Below, in pieces: positions 33,877-43,361 of a DNA stretch of 64,000 nt. The position numbers were made by a program, and so were the translations under genes. The stretch's first letter is position 1, and each line of letters begins with the position of its first letter. The notes beneath the pieces are model-generated. The model did not search any database. It saw nothing but the letters and a program-made list of their open reading frames with translations, and had not been told where the DNA came from. Source of the stretch: Lachnoclostridium sp. UBA1175 (lineage in GTDB: Bacteria > Bacillota > Clostridia > Lachnospirales > Lachnospiraceae); NCBI GenBank assembly GCA_002311665.1, contig DBYX01000008.1, positions 48,812 through 112,811 of the forward strand, written 5' to 3'.

Positions 33877-36800
33877 ATGAAGAGGTTTATCAACATTCGC
33901 AATGCAGTACGTTTGCTGTGCGCCATGACCCTGGCGATCCTTCTGATCAGCCCGAAGACGGCGCACGCGGGCTCCGCAACGATCAATCAGGGGGAGACCA
34001 AGCCGTATACCGCAACTTCTGCCGGTGAGAACATCACGGTGACCCTGAACAACGCATACACCAGTGTGCAATTGAGGGGCAAACCGTCGTGGATCACATA
34101 CAAGAAAGACGGCTCCAAATTTATCCTGACGTTGTCCAAAAATGCAAGCGGGGAGAAGCGTACAGGCGATGTCGCATTCGTCGACGGCTCCAAAGTATGG
34201 ACCCTGCGCGTTACGCAGAACCCTGTAGTTGTGTATGTGAGCTTCAACGTTAACGGCGGAAGCGGAAACATTTCAAGCAAAACATACACGGTTTCGAAAA
34301 CCTATGGCAGCATTCCGGCGGGACCTACCCCGCCCAAGGGACACTCATTTGACGGATGGTACACCGCAAAATCAGGCGGTTCGAAGATTACTGCCTCCTC
34401 GACCGTGTCCGAGTCTGTCACGACGCTGTACGCACACTATAGTGCAAAGAAATACAATGTATCCTTCAACAGCAACGGCGGTTCCTCCTGCTCGTCGCAG
34501 AAGGTAACATACAACAGCACGTACGGTACGCTCCCGACGCCCGGCAGAACAGGCTACAAGTTCGTCGGCTGGTATACCGCGTCAAGCGGCGGTACCAAGA
34601 TCACATCCTCATCAAAGCACACGTCCGCATCGGACATCACGCTGTACGCACATTGGGAGGCTTCGCCTATCGTCGTCACGTTCTACAGCAACAACGGCAC
34701 CGACGATGCTACGAGCCGTACCTACTATTACGGCCAGAAGTTCGGCAGCCTTCCGGCAAGTCCTGCTTTGCCTTCAGCAGGCTACAAGTTCGTCGGTTGG
34801 TTCACCGCCAAGTCCGGCGGTACCCAGATTACCGCGGACACTACAGTCACGACCTCTTACACATCGCTGTACGCACAGTTCAAGGCGAAAGAGCTGATTG
34901 TTTCGTTCGACAGCTGCAACGGCTCGGCCGCCTCCTCCAAAAATGTGATCTTCGACAGCGCATACGGTTCCCTTCCGACGACTGAGAGGAACGGTTATAA
35001 GTTCGTCGGCTGGTACACGGCCAAGTCCGGCGGCACCAAGATCACCGCGTCCACGATCGTATCGATCACCAATGATCACACGCTCTACGCGCACTGGAAA
35101 GCCAACACTTACAAGGTGACCTTTGATTCTGACAATGGCTCTGCAGTTTCGGCGATAACTGTAACCTTCGGCGGAAAATACGGTGACCTCGAAACCCCTA
35201 CGAAGGATGGTTACACCTTCAAAGGCTGGTACACGTCTAAAACCGGCGGCAGTCAGGTGACCCCTCAGACGGTCGTCAAGATAGCTGCCGACCACACTCT
35301 TTACGCTCGCTGGCAGGGTGATCCGATCACCGTCAAATTCAGCAATAACGGCGGCTACGGCACAGTTCCGGATCAGACCTACATCATCGGCGACCCCTAC
35401 GGGCATCTTCCCGCAGGCACCACGGCTTCCGATGGCGGTTACAAGTTCGGCGGATGGTACACGGCCAAGGTGGGCGGTGTCAGGATCTTCAAGGACACGA
35501 TCGTTTCCAAGATGTATAAGACACTGTACGCCCACTACATCGCGCGCACATTTACCGTAACCTTCGACAGCTGCGGCGGCTCCGAAACCACCACGAAGAA
35601 GGTAACCTATGACAGCGCGTATGGCACGCTTCAGCAGACCACCCGAGAAGGCTACGCCTTCCGAGGCTGGTACACCGAGCCGGACGGCGGCACACGAGTG
35701 ACTGCACAGTCGATCGTCACAACCGCAGCCGACCACACGCTCTACGCGCGCTGGGAAGCACGACATTTCAGAGTCACATTTGACACCAACGACGGATCCG
35801 ACGTTGCCACCAAAATCGTGACCTACGACAGCGCCTACGGCAAGCTCGAAATGCCCAAACGTCTTGGTTACACCTTCACCGGCTGGTACACTGACCCCGA
35901 CAAAGGCACTCGAGTAACCGCGGCCACAATCGTCAAAACCGCAGCGGACCACACCCTGTACGCACGCTGGAGGGCTAACACCTACACCGTTACCTTCGAC
36001 TCCAGAGGCGGTACTCCCATCGATCCGATCCAGGTGTCATACGGCGGCACATACGGAGCACTTCCGACCCCCAAGAACGATCATTACACATTCGTCGGCT
36101 GGTTTACGTCTTCCGGCCTTCAGGTGCTGCCCTCCACAGTGGTGACAACAACCAACGATCATACACTGGTCGCGCACTGGCGAAGATTGGAAGCTTACAT
36201 CACCTTCGATGTTAACGGAGGAACCGGGGTGATTCCGAGCAGGTGGTTAAAACCCGACTCCCGTTTAGACATTCTCATTGCTCCGAAGCGAACCAACTAT
36301 ACCTTTATCGGATGGTACACGGAAAAAACAGGTGGTGAGCAAGTCTATTCCACCACAAGAATTCATGATATCAAAAACCACACTTTCTATGCACACTGGG
36401 TAAGAAACAGTGATTTTGTGTTCAAGGATCTGCTTCCTGTCGAGATTGATGAAAAAACACCATTAGCGTCTGCGATGTCTCACAATTTACGTATCACGTC
36501 GGACCTTTCACAGACAGAAAAGTACTCTGAATTTGTGGTCGACTTCTACACTAACAGCAGACCGATCGGAACATATTGGTGTTTAATACAATGCAATATG
36601 TCTACCTCTGATCTTGTCAGACAAGGCTTCAAGCCATCGGGAGGAAGACTCTACGCCGGCCTGCAGTATACACCTGAAGGTGCAAAGAGCGATCTTGCTA
36701 TGTGGAGAGTAAGAATCAACAACGGAAACACTTCTATTTACGCAGAAACCAAGACCGTATATCCCGGCGATGATATGCAGCATTACAACAACGAAGAACT

Positions 36801-37284
36801 GGGTATGAAATACCAGCGGAAGTTCGAATGGAATGCAAACACCTGGTATCGTATGTACCTCCGCTGCTACGAAGGTGACAACGGAAACACCTATGTAGCA
36901 CAATGGGTTCAAGCTATCGGCGACAAAGACTGGCACCTGATTGTAATCATTGATACGAACCTTAAAGACTCCTACTTCACCGGTCAAATACAGCAGTTTA
37001 TGGAAGACTACAAAGTTGACGGTGACAAAGGCACCCGGACGATTGCCCTCCGTAATATGTGGGTAAGAAAGAAAAGCGGTGATTGGGTGTTCGTTGACTC
37101 TATAACACTGGAATCCAACAGCGCATCGAGAGGCGTCGCAGGGCTTGGACGGAACAACACAACAGTATATGGTATTACAACCGAATACGGTGCAGATACA
37201 CAGAATTTATACGACGAGATAAAGCTCAAGTGCAACGGCCTGCAGAAGACGACCACCAGACCGATCACACCGTACTCGAACTAA
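33877..37284 (+). CDS. Secreted BACON/InlB B-repeat adhesin-like protein, second twin
   Basis: A 1135-aa paralogue of the preceding gene with the same plan: signal peptide, BACON-like module, ten InlB repeats and the same C-terminal domain. It begins 44 bases after the first twin's stop without a promoter or terminator between, so both should share the riboswitch-controlled transcript. The ribosome site, the first codons and the signal-peptide/BACON junction are almost identical at DNA level to the first twin. The middle repeats differ more; several here carry Cys or NNG/NDG in place of NGG. A strong terminator follows. Confidence 0.85.
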   Translation: MKRFINIRNAVRLLCAMTLAILLISPKTAHAGSATINQGETKPYTATSAGENITVTLNNAYTSVQLRGKPSWITYKKDGSKFILTLSKNASGEKRTGDVAFVDGSKVWTLRVTQNPVVVYVSFNVNGGSGNISSKTYTVSKTYGSIPAGPTPPKGHSFDGWYTAKSGGSKITASSTVSESVTTLYAHYSAKKYNVSFNSNGGSSCSSQKVTYNSTYGTLPTPGRTGYKFVGWYTASSGGTKITSSSKHTSASDITLYAHWEASPIVVTFYSNNGTDDATSRTYYYGQKFGSLPASPALPSAGYKFVGWFTAKSGGTQITADTTVTTSYTSLYAQFKAKELIVSFDSCNGSAASSKNVIFDSAYGSLPTTERNGYKFVGWYTAKSGGTKITASTIVSITNDHTLYAHWKANTYKVTFDSDNGSAVSAITVTFGGKYGDLETPTKDGYTFKGWYTSKTGGSQVTPQTVVKIAADHTLYARWQGDPITVKFSNNGGYGTVPDQTYIIGDPYGHLPAGTTASDGGYKFGGWYTAKVGGVRIFKDTIVSKMYKTLYAHYIARTFTVTFDSCGGSETTTKKVTYDSAYGTLQQTTREGYAFRGWYTEPDGGTRVTAQSIVTTAADHTLYARWEARHFRVTFDTNDGSDVATKIVTYDSAYGKLEMPKRLGYTFTGWYTDPDKGTRVTAATIVKTAADHTLYARWRANTYTVTFDSRGGTPIDPIQVSYGGTYGALPTPKNDHYTFVGWFTSSGLQVLPSTVVTTTNDHTLVAHWRRLEAYITFDVNGGTGVIPSRWLKPDSRLDILIAPKRTNYTFIGWYTEKTGGEQVYSTTRIHDIKNHTFYAHWVRNSDFVFKDLLPVEIDEKTPLASAMSHNLRITSDLSQTEKYSEFVVDFYTNSRPIGTYWCLIQCNMSTSDLVRQGFKPSGGRLYAGLQYTPEGAKSDLAMWRVRINNGNTSIYAETKTVYPGDDMQHYNNEELGMKYQRKFEWNANTWYRMYLRCYEGDNGNTYVAQWVQAIGDKDWHLIVIIDTNLKDSYFTGQIQQFMEDYKVDGDKGTRTIALRNMWVRKKSGDWVFVDSITLESNSASRGVAGLGRNNTTVYGITTEYGADTQNLYDEIKLKCNGLQKTTTRPITPYSN

Positions 37285-37309
37285 CACCCGATTCAAATTC
37301 ATAAGCTCC

Positions 37310-37362
37310 AAAAAACATCACCGCCGCCCGACTGCATAACGCAACGGACGGCGGTGTTTTTT
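37310..37362. terminator. Terminator of the adhesin operon
   Basis: CACCGCCG(C)CCG pairs with CGGACGGCGGTG, followed by TTTTTT on the plus strand and by a T-run complement on the other side. One mismatch. It should work in both directions. The remainder of the gap to 37613 shows nothing clear. Confidence 0.85.
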
Positions 37363-37613
37363 GTACTCATTTTCCGAATAAAACATGGCTTTATGCGCCC
37401 CGCAGGGCCGGCTCAGAGTGACATAATCCAGGCGACTACGGCGATATAGTATATGACGATCAGGGCCGCCGAGCAGCTTCAGCTATTACATCGCACATTA
37501 CAGACGATCAGTATATTCCTTCAACAACCATAAAATGCAACATATCACTGCAATCCAATGCTTTTTCCTGGAATCAACACCTTAAGCCCCTTGTCCTCTG
37601 CACTAACAACCAA

Positions 37614-37642
37614 TTGTTGGCCATCCCGATAATTGATATAAT
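37614..37642 (+). promoter_or_regulatory. Extended -10 promoter of the 37.7 kb lipoprotein
   Basis: A perfect TATAAT preceded by TGA (extended -10) with a weak TTGTTG 17 bases upstream, 75 bases before ATG 37718. Confidence 0.6.
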
Positions 37643-37717
37643 AAACAAACAAAAACACGCTTTGAAACAATACTCTTCCCTGTTGATTACCCACGGTTAC
37701 ACGAAAGGAACATGCCT

Positions 37718-38305
37718 ATGCGTACGCCAAAGTCCATTCTATTGATTGTCCTTATGCTTGCTTTTATCCTGTGTATTGGCTGTGAATATCCTAATGCTAC
37801 AAAAGAGGATGCAATGACGGACGCGATTGGATCAGACGATCCTTCTCCGACGAAAACCGATTCGAAGTCCGCATCACCATCCACAGAAGCTACGGCGAGC
37901 CCCTCGCTGACGGAGTCACCGGGTGAGAATAACGTTCGTGATTTACCTCAGGATACTCTGAGTTCTACTCCGACTCCGAGCAACACACCGTCACCGTCTC
38001 CCAAGCCTACCAATACACCGTCACCCAAACCCACAAAAACGCCGACCCCTAGGCCCACCAGCACACCAACACCTAAACCGATCAAGCTTACCGGAAAATT
38101 GGACACCTCTGAAGGCGATTATTATGTCTTCTATGTAGTCAACATCAATACCGGTAAGTTCCATCGCCCCAAATGCAGACACGTCAAAAAGATGTATGAA
38201 TCCAACACAAATTACGCGACAGAGCACGGTTTTGCTGACGCTGAATCCGCACGAAACTGGCTGATCAAGCAAAGTTACGATACTTGCGGAACCTGTAGTC
38301 CATAA
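37718..38305 (+). CDS. Lipoprotein with Pro/Thr linker and Cys-rich C-terminal domain
   Basis: A 195-aa lipoprotein. The signal ends in CIGC (Cys22). A long Ser/Thr/Pro linker (30-115) is followed by a small domain, VNINTGKFHRPKCRHVKKM...TCGTC. This FHxPxC...CxxC module is common at the ends of clostridial lipoproteins and nucleases and probably binds zinc. AAAGGA lies 8 nt before ATG 37718; the ATG two codons earlier is too close to it. Function unknown. Confidence 0.75.
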   Translation: MRTPKSILLIVLMLAFILCIGCEYPNATKEDAMTDAIGSDDPSPTKTDSKSASPSTEATASPSLTESPGENNVRDLPQDTLSSTPTPSNTPSPSPKPTNTPSPKPTKTPTPRPTSTPTPKPIKLTGKLDTSEGDYYVFYVVNINTGKFHRPKCRHVKKMYESNTNYATEHGFADAESARNWLIKQSYDTCGTCSP

Positions 38306-38344
38306 AAAGAAAGCTAAATACAGTTTTCAAATATAACAAAACAC

Positions 38345-38374
38345 CAACGGCCACCGGTTCCCCGGTGGCCGTTG
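38345..38374. terminator. Hairpin between convergent lipoprotein genes
   Basis: A perfect 13-bp stem (CAACGGCCACCGG with its complement) around TTCC. The T-richer tail lies on the minus-strand side, so it mainly ends the 38420 gene, but it may serve both converging genes. Confidence 0.7.
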
Positions 38375-38419
38375 TCATTCATCCTTATCCTTTTATCCTG
38401 TTCGTCCCTCACTGTTTTA

Positions 38420-39409
38420 TCACGGCTTGTACGTAAACTCGTCGTCGACCAAGTCTTCCGCTGTCCAATCCTGTGAATCGTAGATGCGCATCGTGTATAC
38501 GATCTCGCTGACGGATGTGATCTCATATTCCTCAAGATCTTCGGTGTCGAAGCAGATGGAGGTGTAGGCGCGCGTGCCGGGCGACAGAGACTTAGCCCAG
38601 TAGGGGTCAATGTCCGCCCCGTTGACGGTTACGTCGTCCCAAGTGTAGAGCAGGATGACGTCGGTCTTGTTCTCAATATAGCAGTCGAGCGTGTAGCCCC
38701 AGAGCGAGTCGTTGCGCGTGCCGAGGATGATGAAGCTGATCTTGTCGTTGTCGATCACGACCTGCTCCGAGTCCGAGGTGATGCGCGCGGGGTACTTAAC
38801 TGCGCTTGCGGTGAGGCCGGTCGGATAGACGGTGTACGACTCTTTCAGAACGTCTTCGCCTCCTCCATTTTCCGAATCATAGACGCGAAGCACGAAGCGC
38901 ATCTCATCTATGGTTTCGCCCATCTTCTTCAGGTCTTCCGAGCCGAACATAATCTTGCTGTTGAACGTCTCACCGGCCGCGACGGGTCCACCCCAGTAGG
39001 GCTCCGCCAGGTAGCCGTTCACGCACACATTGTTCAGCGAGAACGTCAGGCTCTTGTCGGTCTTGTTTTTGCACTCCACATTCACCGCCGTGCCCATCTT
39101 GCCGTCGTCCTCAACGGAAACGATCTTGAAGGCGACGCTCTCGTTGTCGACGATCACCTTGTCTTTGATCGCGTAGTCCGTCTTGGAGGCATCGGGCGTA
39201 GGCGTGGGCGTGTCCTCCACAGGCGGTGTGGTCTCACCCGGATTGTTCGTGGGCGTAACGTTGTTTTCGGTTTTATTGCCTGTCTCGGTCTTTTTGTCGG
39301 TCTCTGTTTTCTTGTCATCGCCGCTGTCAGATCCGCAGCCGAGCACCATTACCGCTGCGAGACATACAACAAGGACGAGGCAGAGAAGCTTGTGTACCGG
39401 TTTTCTCAT
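38420..39409 (-). CDS. Lipoprotein with two tandem beta-domains, paralogue of the 21.8 kb gene
   Basis: A 329-aa lipoprotein (lipobox VLGC, Cys25) with a Lys/Thr/Glu/Pro linker and two related domains. Each has VDN..(F/S)F, an ENKT or KNKT segment, VNG, DPYW or EPYW, and a YDS segment. It matches the 21812-22858 protein in order and motifs, so this is a dispersed duplicate. GGGAG lies 8 nt before the ATG. Extracellular role unknown. Confidence 0.75.
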   Translation of the reverse strand: MRKPVHKLLCLVLVVCLAAVMVLGCGSDSGDDKKTETDKKTETGNKTENNVTPTNNPGETTPPVEDTPTPTPDASKTDYAIKDKVIVDNESVAFKIVSVEDDGKMGTAVNVECKNKTDKSLTFSLNNVCVNGYLAEPYWGGPVAAGETFNSKIMFGSEDLKKMGETIDEMRFVLRVYDSENGGGEDVLKESYTVYPTGLTASAVKYPARITSDSEQVVIDNDKISFIILGTRNDSLWGYTLDCYIENKTDVILLYTWDDVTVNGADIDPYWAKSLSPGTRAYTSICFDTEDLEEYEITSVSEIVYTMRIYDSQDWTAEDLVDDEFTYKP

Positions 39410-39583
39410 TGTCGATTCTCCCTTTCCGGTGTAAGCGATTACCTGTTGCGGAAGCTCCTGTTTCTTCCGCTTGGCCGCAACAACACCGCATATACAATAA
39501 CGGATTATCGCGCAGTTGTAAAGTACTGTCGCCGATATTTCACATCATTTTCATCTCTCTGCCCATATTTCCCTGCATAAATC

Positions 39584-39607
39584 GGGCGAGGCATCTCTGC
39601 CTCGCCC
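39584..39607 (-). terminator. GC-rich hairpin after the CHAP gene
   Basis: GGGCGAGGCA and TGCCTCGCCC form a perfect 10-bp stem 28 bases past the stop. The following T-run is poor (GATTTATG), so termination is likely but not certain. Confidence 0.55.
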
Positions 39608-39634
39608 TTCACCCGGAATCAATTGTGTCTTGCG

Positions 39635-40996
39635 TTACGGAAGGATATTACCATATCCGAGAACATTACTCGCCTTGATTGTGGTACTCACCTTCTTAAT
39701 GCAAGAAATCTTCTTGCCGTTACTGTCCGTTCCGTATGTCATATTGCCTTCGATCATCGTGATATTTTCGCCGCTGACGGAGATAATGATGCCTACATGA
39801 TCCGCATACCCGGTTGCATCCGGCGTTCCTGCAGCGCCGCCTGTTCTTCGATCATAGAAGACAAGCATTCCGGGTTTGATATTGCTCGTGGTTGCATCCT
39901 TCTTCGCGATATACCTGTTCTGCCCGCTGAGCCAGTTAACAATCTCAAAGCAGGTCGGATTTACCGTCATCGCCTTCACGCCGGTATTATCGATCAATCC
40001 TGCATAATATGCGCAATAGGAAGCAAAGCATGCGCACCATTTGGTGCTCGAGCTTACCCAACTGTATGTGCTGCTGTAGTTGTGAACAAAATTCTTGTAC
40101 GTGTCACCCTCGTAACTTCCGGGGTGAAGATTCAGCTCCTGGGTCGCAACATTAATAATGCTTCCCAACTGAACGATCCTTGTCGTGGCCGTGAGATTAC
40201 CGCACTTAACGGTAAGGGTTGCCGTACGGTATGATCCGCCATTGTATGCACACTGCAGATTGATCGTGGTTCCCGACCAGGAGACCACCTTCAGCCAGCT
40301 TGCACTGGACTTTACATCCGACAGAACACCGGCCGGTGTCGAAGCGCTGATCGTAAGATTATGTTGGGCGTAAGACTCTTTGGTGTACGATCCGTAGATG
40401 TACAGTGCGTTCGCCGCCTGCTCTACCGTGATCACTTTCTTCGCTCCGCCGTACAGGAGAGTAAACGTTCCGGTTCTCTTGCCGTTGGTCGGATTCATCG
40501 TCACGGAGACTTTGAAATTTTTCGCGCTGGTCTTAGTGACCGTGATCCACGATGCACTCGTTCCGCAGCAGTAACCGTCATAGTTCGTAGTGACCGTGCT
40601 GCTATTCGCCTTCGGCGTCGTGAACGTGACTTTGGAAGTGGATGCGGTAAATGCATACTGCTTAATCTTCAGTGTCCACGTCTTGGTGCCTTCTCCGAAT
40701 ACAATCGAGCCGTCTCTCGTCTTCCCGGAGGAGTTAGAAGTGACCGTCACATCGTACTTGGCGCCCTTCTTCGTACAATTGATCCAGGTATCCTTTCCGC
40801 GAAGCGTAACATTGGTGGATGCCCCCGTCAAGGTAACCGTATAAGTCACCTGCGCCGGATCGAGAGTCTTCTGAACTGTCTTGTTCTGCCCGATCGTAAT
40901 CCCGGTTGCGGCCTGCGCCGTCTTGGCAAGCGGTCCGAGCATACCGATGATCATCAAACCGCACAACAATAAACCCCAAAACTTTTTTGCTTTCAT
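39635..40996 (-). CDS. Secreted BACON-repeat CHAP amidase/endopeptidase
   Basis: A 453-aa secreted protein. The signal peptide (1-30) ends AQAA. Three BACON-like beta-modules follow (about 31-113, 114-195, 196-280). The CHAP domain (295-453) has WCACFASYC with catalytic Cys321, DHVGIIISV with His400, and IEGN at 415-418. CHAP enzymes cut peptidoglycan peptides (amidase or D,L-endopeptidase), so this should remodel the cell wall. AAGGGG lies 7 nt before ATG 40996. It has its own strong promoter. Confidence 0.85.
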   Translation of the reverse strand: MKAKKFWGLLLCGLMIIGMLGPLAKTAQAATGITIGQNKTVQKTLDPAQVTYTVTLTGASTNVTLRGKDTWINCTKKGAKYDVTVTSNSSGKTRDGSIVFGEGTKTWTLKIKQYAFTASTSKVTFTTPKANSSTVTTNYDGYCCGTSASWITVTKTSAKNFKVSVTMNPTNGKRTGTFTLLYGGAKKVITVEQAANALYIYGSYTKESYAQHNLTISASTPAGVLSDVKSSASWLKVVSWSGTTINLQCAYNGGSYRTATLTVKCGNLTATTRIVQLGSIINVATQELNLHPGSYEGDTYKNFVHNYSSTYSWVSSSTKWCACFASYCAYYAGLIDNTGVKAMTVNPTCFEIVNWLSGQNRYIAKKDATTSNIKPGMLVFYDRRTGGAAGTPDATGYADHVGIIISVSGENITMIEGNMTYGTDSNGKKISCIKKVSTTIKASNVLGYGNILP

Positions 40997-41101
40997 AACA
41001 CTACCCCTTATTCCAATATTCATGGCATGGCTATGCAAATACCGTTATATGATTCCGGGTTTCATAGCGCTTAGCACCGCATAACGCCTGCCATTGGCGA
41101 T

Positions 41102-41130
41102 ACTATAACAGGTTCTAAATTGGAGTTCAA
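41102..41130 (-). promoter_or_regulatory. Promoter of the CHAP amidase gene
   Basis: TTGAAC and TATAGT separated by 17 bases on the minus strand, with a leader of about 100 bases. A good sigma-A match. Confidence 0.75.
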
Positions 41131-41229
41131 GGGGTTTTGATTAGATTTCTAATTTAATACAATGATGCACTGATACGTGTGCCCTGTAATGCTGTCATAC
41201 ACAGATAATCAGGGCCATTTTCCGCCGCC

Positions 41230-41258
41230 AAAAAACCGCAGAGATCTCTCCCTGCGGC
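41230..41258 (-). terminator. Terminator of the MetRS gene
   Basis: CCGCAG and CTGCGG close a loop on the minus strand, followed by TTTTTT, 24 bases past the stop. Confidence 0.8.
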
Positions 41259-41281
41259 CTTGTAATTTGTCTGTTCGGTTG

Positions 41282-43249
41282 TCACTGTTCCTTCGCTGCG
41301 AGCTGCGTCTCGTGCATCTTGAAGAAGTCGACTCTGGGCTCGAGGAACTTGAACTCGTGGTTCGCGGGATCGGGCATCAGCTCCGTGAGTGTGGAGAAGA
41401 TGTAATCCCAGTTGTAGATCCGTTCGTCCACGTTCAGGTATTCGCGGATCTTCTCGCAGCCGGTCGGCGCGATCGGATGGATGAGCGCGGTCGCAACGCG
41501 GATCCCGTAGAAAGCGTCCGCGAGAACCTGCGCCTTGAGCTCCATATCGTTGTTGGCATCGGCGGTGCGAAGGTTGTTCACGAGGTACTTGTTCATATTG
41601 CGGATCAGCGTGTCAAGTACGTAGGTGATCTTGTGGAACTGATGATCGTACATGTTCTGCTCGTAGGTGAGGATGGCGTCCTTCGCCTCAGCGAGCACGC
41701 TCTCCGAGATGTCGCGAAGCGGAAGCTTGCCGTCGAAATCCTTCTGCAGCGTGTAGAAGCATGTGCGTATGATCTTGTTGAACACGTTGGTGAGCAGGTT
41801 GCCGTCCTTGAGCACGGGGTCCGCGCCCTGGCGCTCCTCCTCCGGCAGGTAAACCTGCGGGTCGAACGAAACGCTCTTGTTCGCAAGTCCGAGGCTCAGG
41901 AAATGCATGCGCATCTGCTCCGCGGTGTAGTACTCCAGCAGGTCCTTGGCCATAGGCGGCTTGATCGAGCCCGAGCTGGAGGCTTTCTTGTTCATAAAGA
42001 GAATATGGTTGTTGGGCACGAGGAAGGTCTTCTTCAGCCCCAACGTCTCCCACATCGCCTGCTGTGCAATTCCGTAAAATGAGATGTTGTCCTGTCCGAT
42101 GAACTGGTACACGGTCGCGTCGTCCGAGTTCCAGTACTTCTTCCACTCATCGGGATCCGCGCCCTTGCTCTCGAGGTAGGCTCTGGAAAATGAGATCGGT
42201 GCCCAGAGGGACTCGGGCCATACCCAGAAGGTCAGGTCCTTCAGGCCTTCCTTCTCCGGGAACGGAACGCCCCACTCGATGTTGCCGGAGAGGCGGAACG
42301 GCACGAGCGTCTTGCCGGTGCGGTAGTTGATCTCCATCCCGTCAAGCACCTTGCGCGCCGCGTCTCTATCGTCGAGATTCTTGAACACGAACGTGTAGGA
42401 ATTCTTGTTATCATCGATGATCTCGTGCGCCGGGAACTTGGCCCGGAGCGCGTCGAGATCCTCGACAAATTTCTTCTGAACGTATATGTACGGAGGTTTC
42501 AGGAACTCTTCGATCGTAGTGAGCATGAATTTTCTGGCGTTGGAATTCGCGCGCAGATCGTCCACGTAGCTCTGCATCATCGGGATGCAGTCCTCAAGCT
42601 TGTAGTACCAGTTGGTCACGTCCACAAGCTCCGGCGTGAGTCCGGAGAGCGTGCTGTGCGGGTCGATCAACTCGGTCGGCATATACTGGTGGCCGAGGTC
42701 GCACTCGTCGGCGTAGGCCTTCTCGGACTGGCAGCCCTGGATCGGGCATTTGCCGATGACCTGGCGGCCGTTCAGCAGACACTTGAACTTCGGATCGTAG
42801 AACTGCGGGGAACTTAATTTCTCGAGCGTGCCCTTCTCATAAAGGCCCTCGAACACCTCCCTCGACACTTCCCTGTGAATCTCACCGGCTCTTCCGAGCG
42901 CAGATGCCGCGAAGAGATTCAGGCTAATCTCGTAACGGTTCAGCGTATCCTTCTGCGCCTCGTGGTTCTTGCGGACATAGTCCTCGATCGTTCCCTCAAA
43001 AGTGCCGGCCTCTTTCGCCTTGCGGTAGCCCTCCAGGATCGGGGAGCCGTAGCAGTCGGTACCCGACACGAAAATGACATTGTCCGCACCGATGCGGTCG
43101 CGCAGGAATCTGGCAAATGTGTCCGCATGCACGAACACACCACCGATATGTCCGAAATGAAGCTCTTTGTTTCCGTAGGGCATACCTGCGGTCACGACTG
43201 CGCGCTTGGGAAATGCAGGGCGCTTTCTGGGTTCTTTTACGTATTCCAT
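41282..43249 (-). CDS. metG: Methionyl-tRNA synthetase, divergent
   Basis: A 655-aa class I aminoacyl-tRNA synthetase of MetRS type, which charges tRNA-Met with methionine using ATP. The HIGH-type motif is PYGNKELHFGH (His31, His34). A zinc-knuckle region follows (KCLLNGRQVIGKCPIQGC, then DECDLGH). WVWPESLWAP and GQDNISFYG are in the core. The KMSKS loop is unusual: NKKASSSGS. There is an anticodon-binding helical end but no C-terminal tRNA-binding (EMAP-like) domain. The ATG at 43249 has GAGG 6 nt upstream. No T-box leader is visible. It may be a second, divergent MetRS. Confidence 0.85.
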   Translation of the reverse strand: MEYVKEPRKRPAFPKRAVVTAGMPYGNKELHFGHIGGVFVHADTFARFLRDRIGADNVIFVSGTDCYGSPILEGYRKAKEAGTFEGTIEDYVRKNHEAQKDTLNRYEISLNLFAASALGRAGEIHREVSREVFEGLYEKGTLEKLSSPQFYDPKFKCLLNGRQVIGKCPIQGCQSEKAYADECDLGHQYMPTELIDPHSTLSGLTPELVDVTNWYYKLEDCIPMMQSYVDDLRANSNARKFMLTTIEEFLKPPYIYVQKKFVEDLDALRAKFPAHEIIDDNKNSYTFVFKNLDDRDAARKVLDGMEINYRTGKTLVPFRLSGNIEWGVPFPEKEGLKDLTFWVWPESLWAPISFSRAYLESKGADPDEWKKYWNSDDATVYQFIGQDNISFYGIAQQAMWETLGLKKTFLVPNNHILFMNKKASSSGSIKPPMAKDLLEYYTAEQMRMHFLSLGLANKSVSFDPQVYLPEEERQGADPVLKDGNLLTNVFNKIIRTCFYTLQKDFDGKLPLRDISESVLAEAKDAILTYEQNMYDHQFHKITYVLDTLIRNMNKYLVNNLRTADANNDMELKAQVLADAFYGIRVATALIHPIAPTGCEKIREYLNVDERIYNWDYIFSTLTELMPDPANHEFKFLEPRVDFFKMHETQLAAKEQ

Positions 43250-43361
43250 AATCAACCTCGTAAGTTTTCGATAATTGCTATGCTATTGTATGTTCATTAT
43301 GGTTTTCTGTCAATATGTGACATCCCGCATTTCTCATACATCCGCTGCTGTGGTTGGACTG

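Noticed and set aside
40997..41100. A second c-di-GMP riboswitch in the CHAP gene leader
   Set aside because: The leader lacks the GCAAA and GACGCAAAGC segments; no other copy of that core was seen in the window on either strand.
43250..43361. T-box leader upstream of the MetRS gene
   Set aside because: No T-box consensus (AGGGTGGNACCGCG) or terminator is present; the gap is only about 110 bases.
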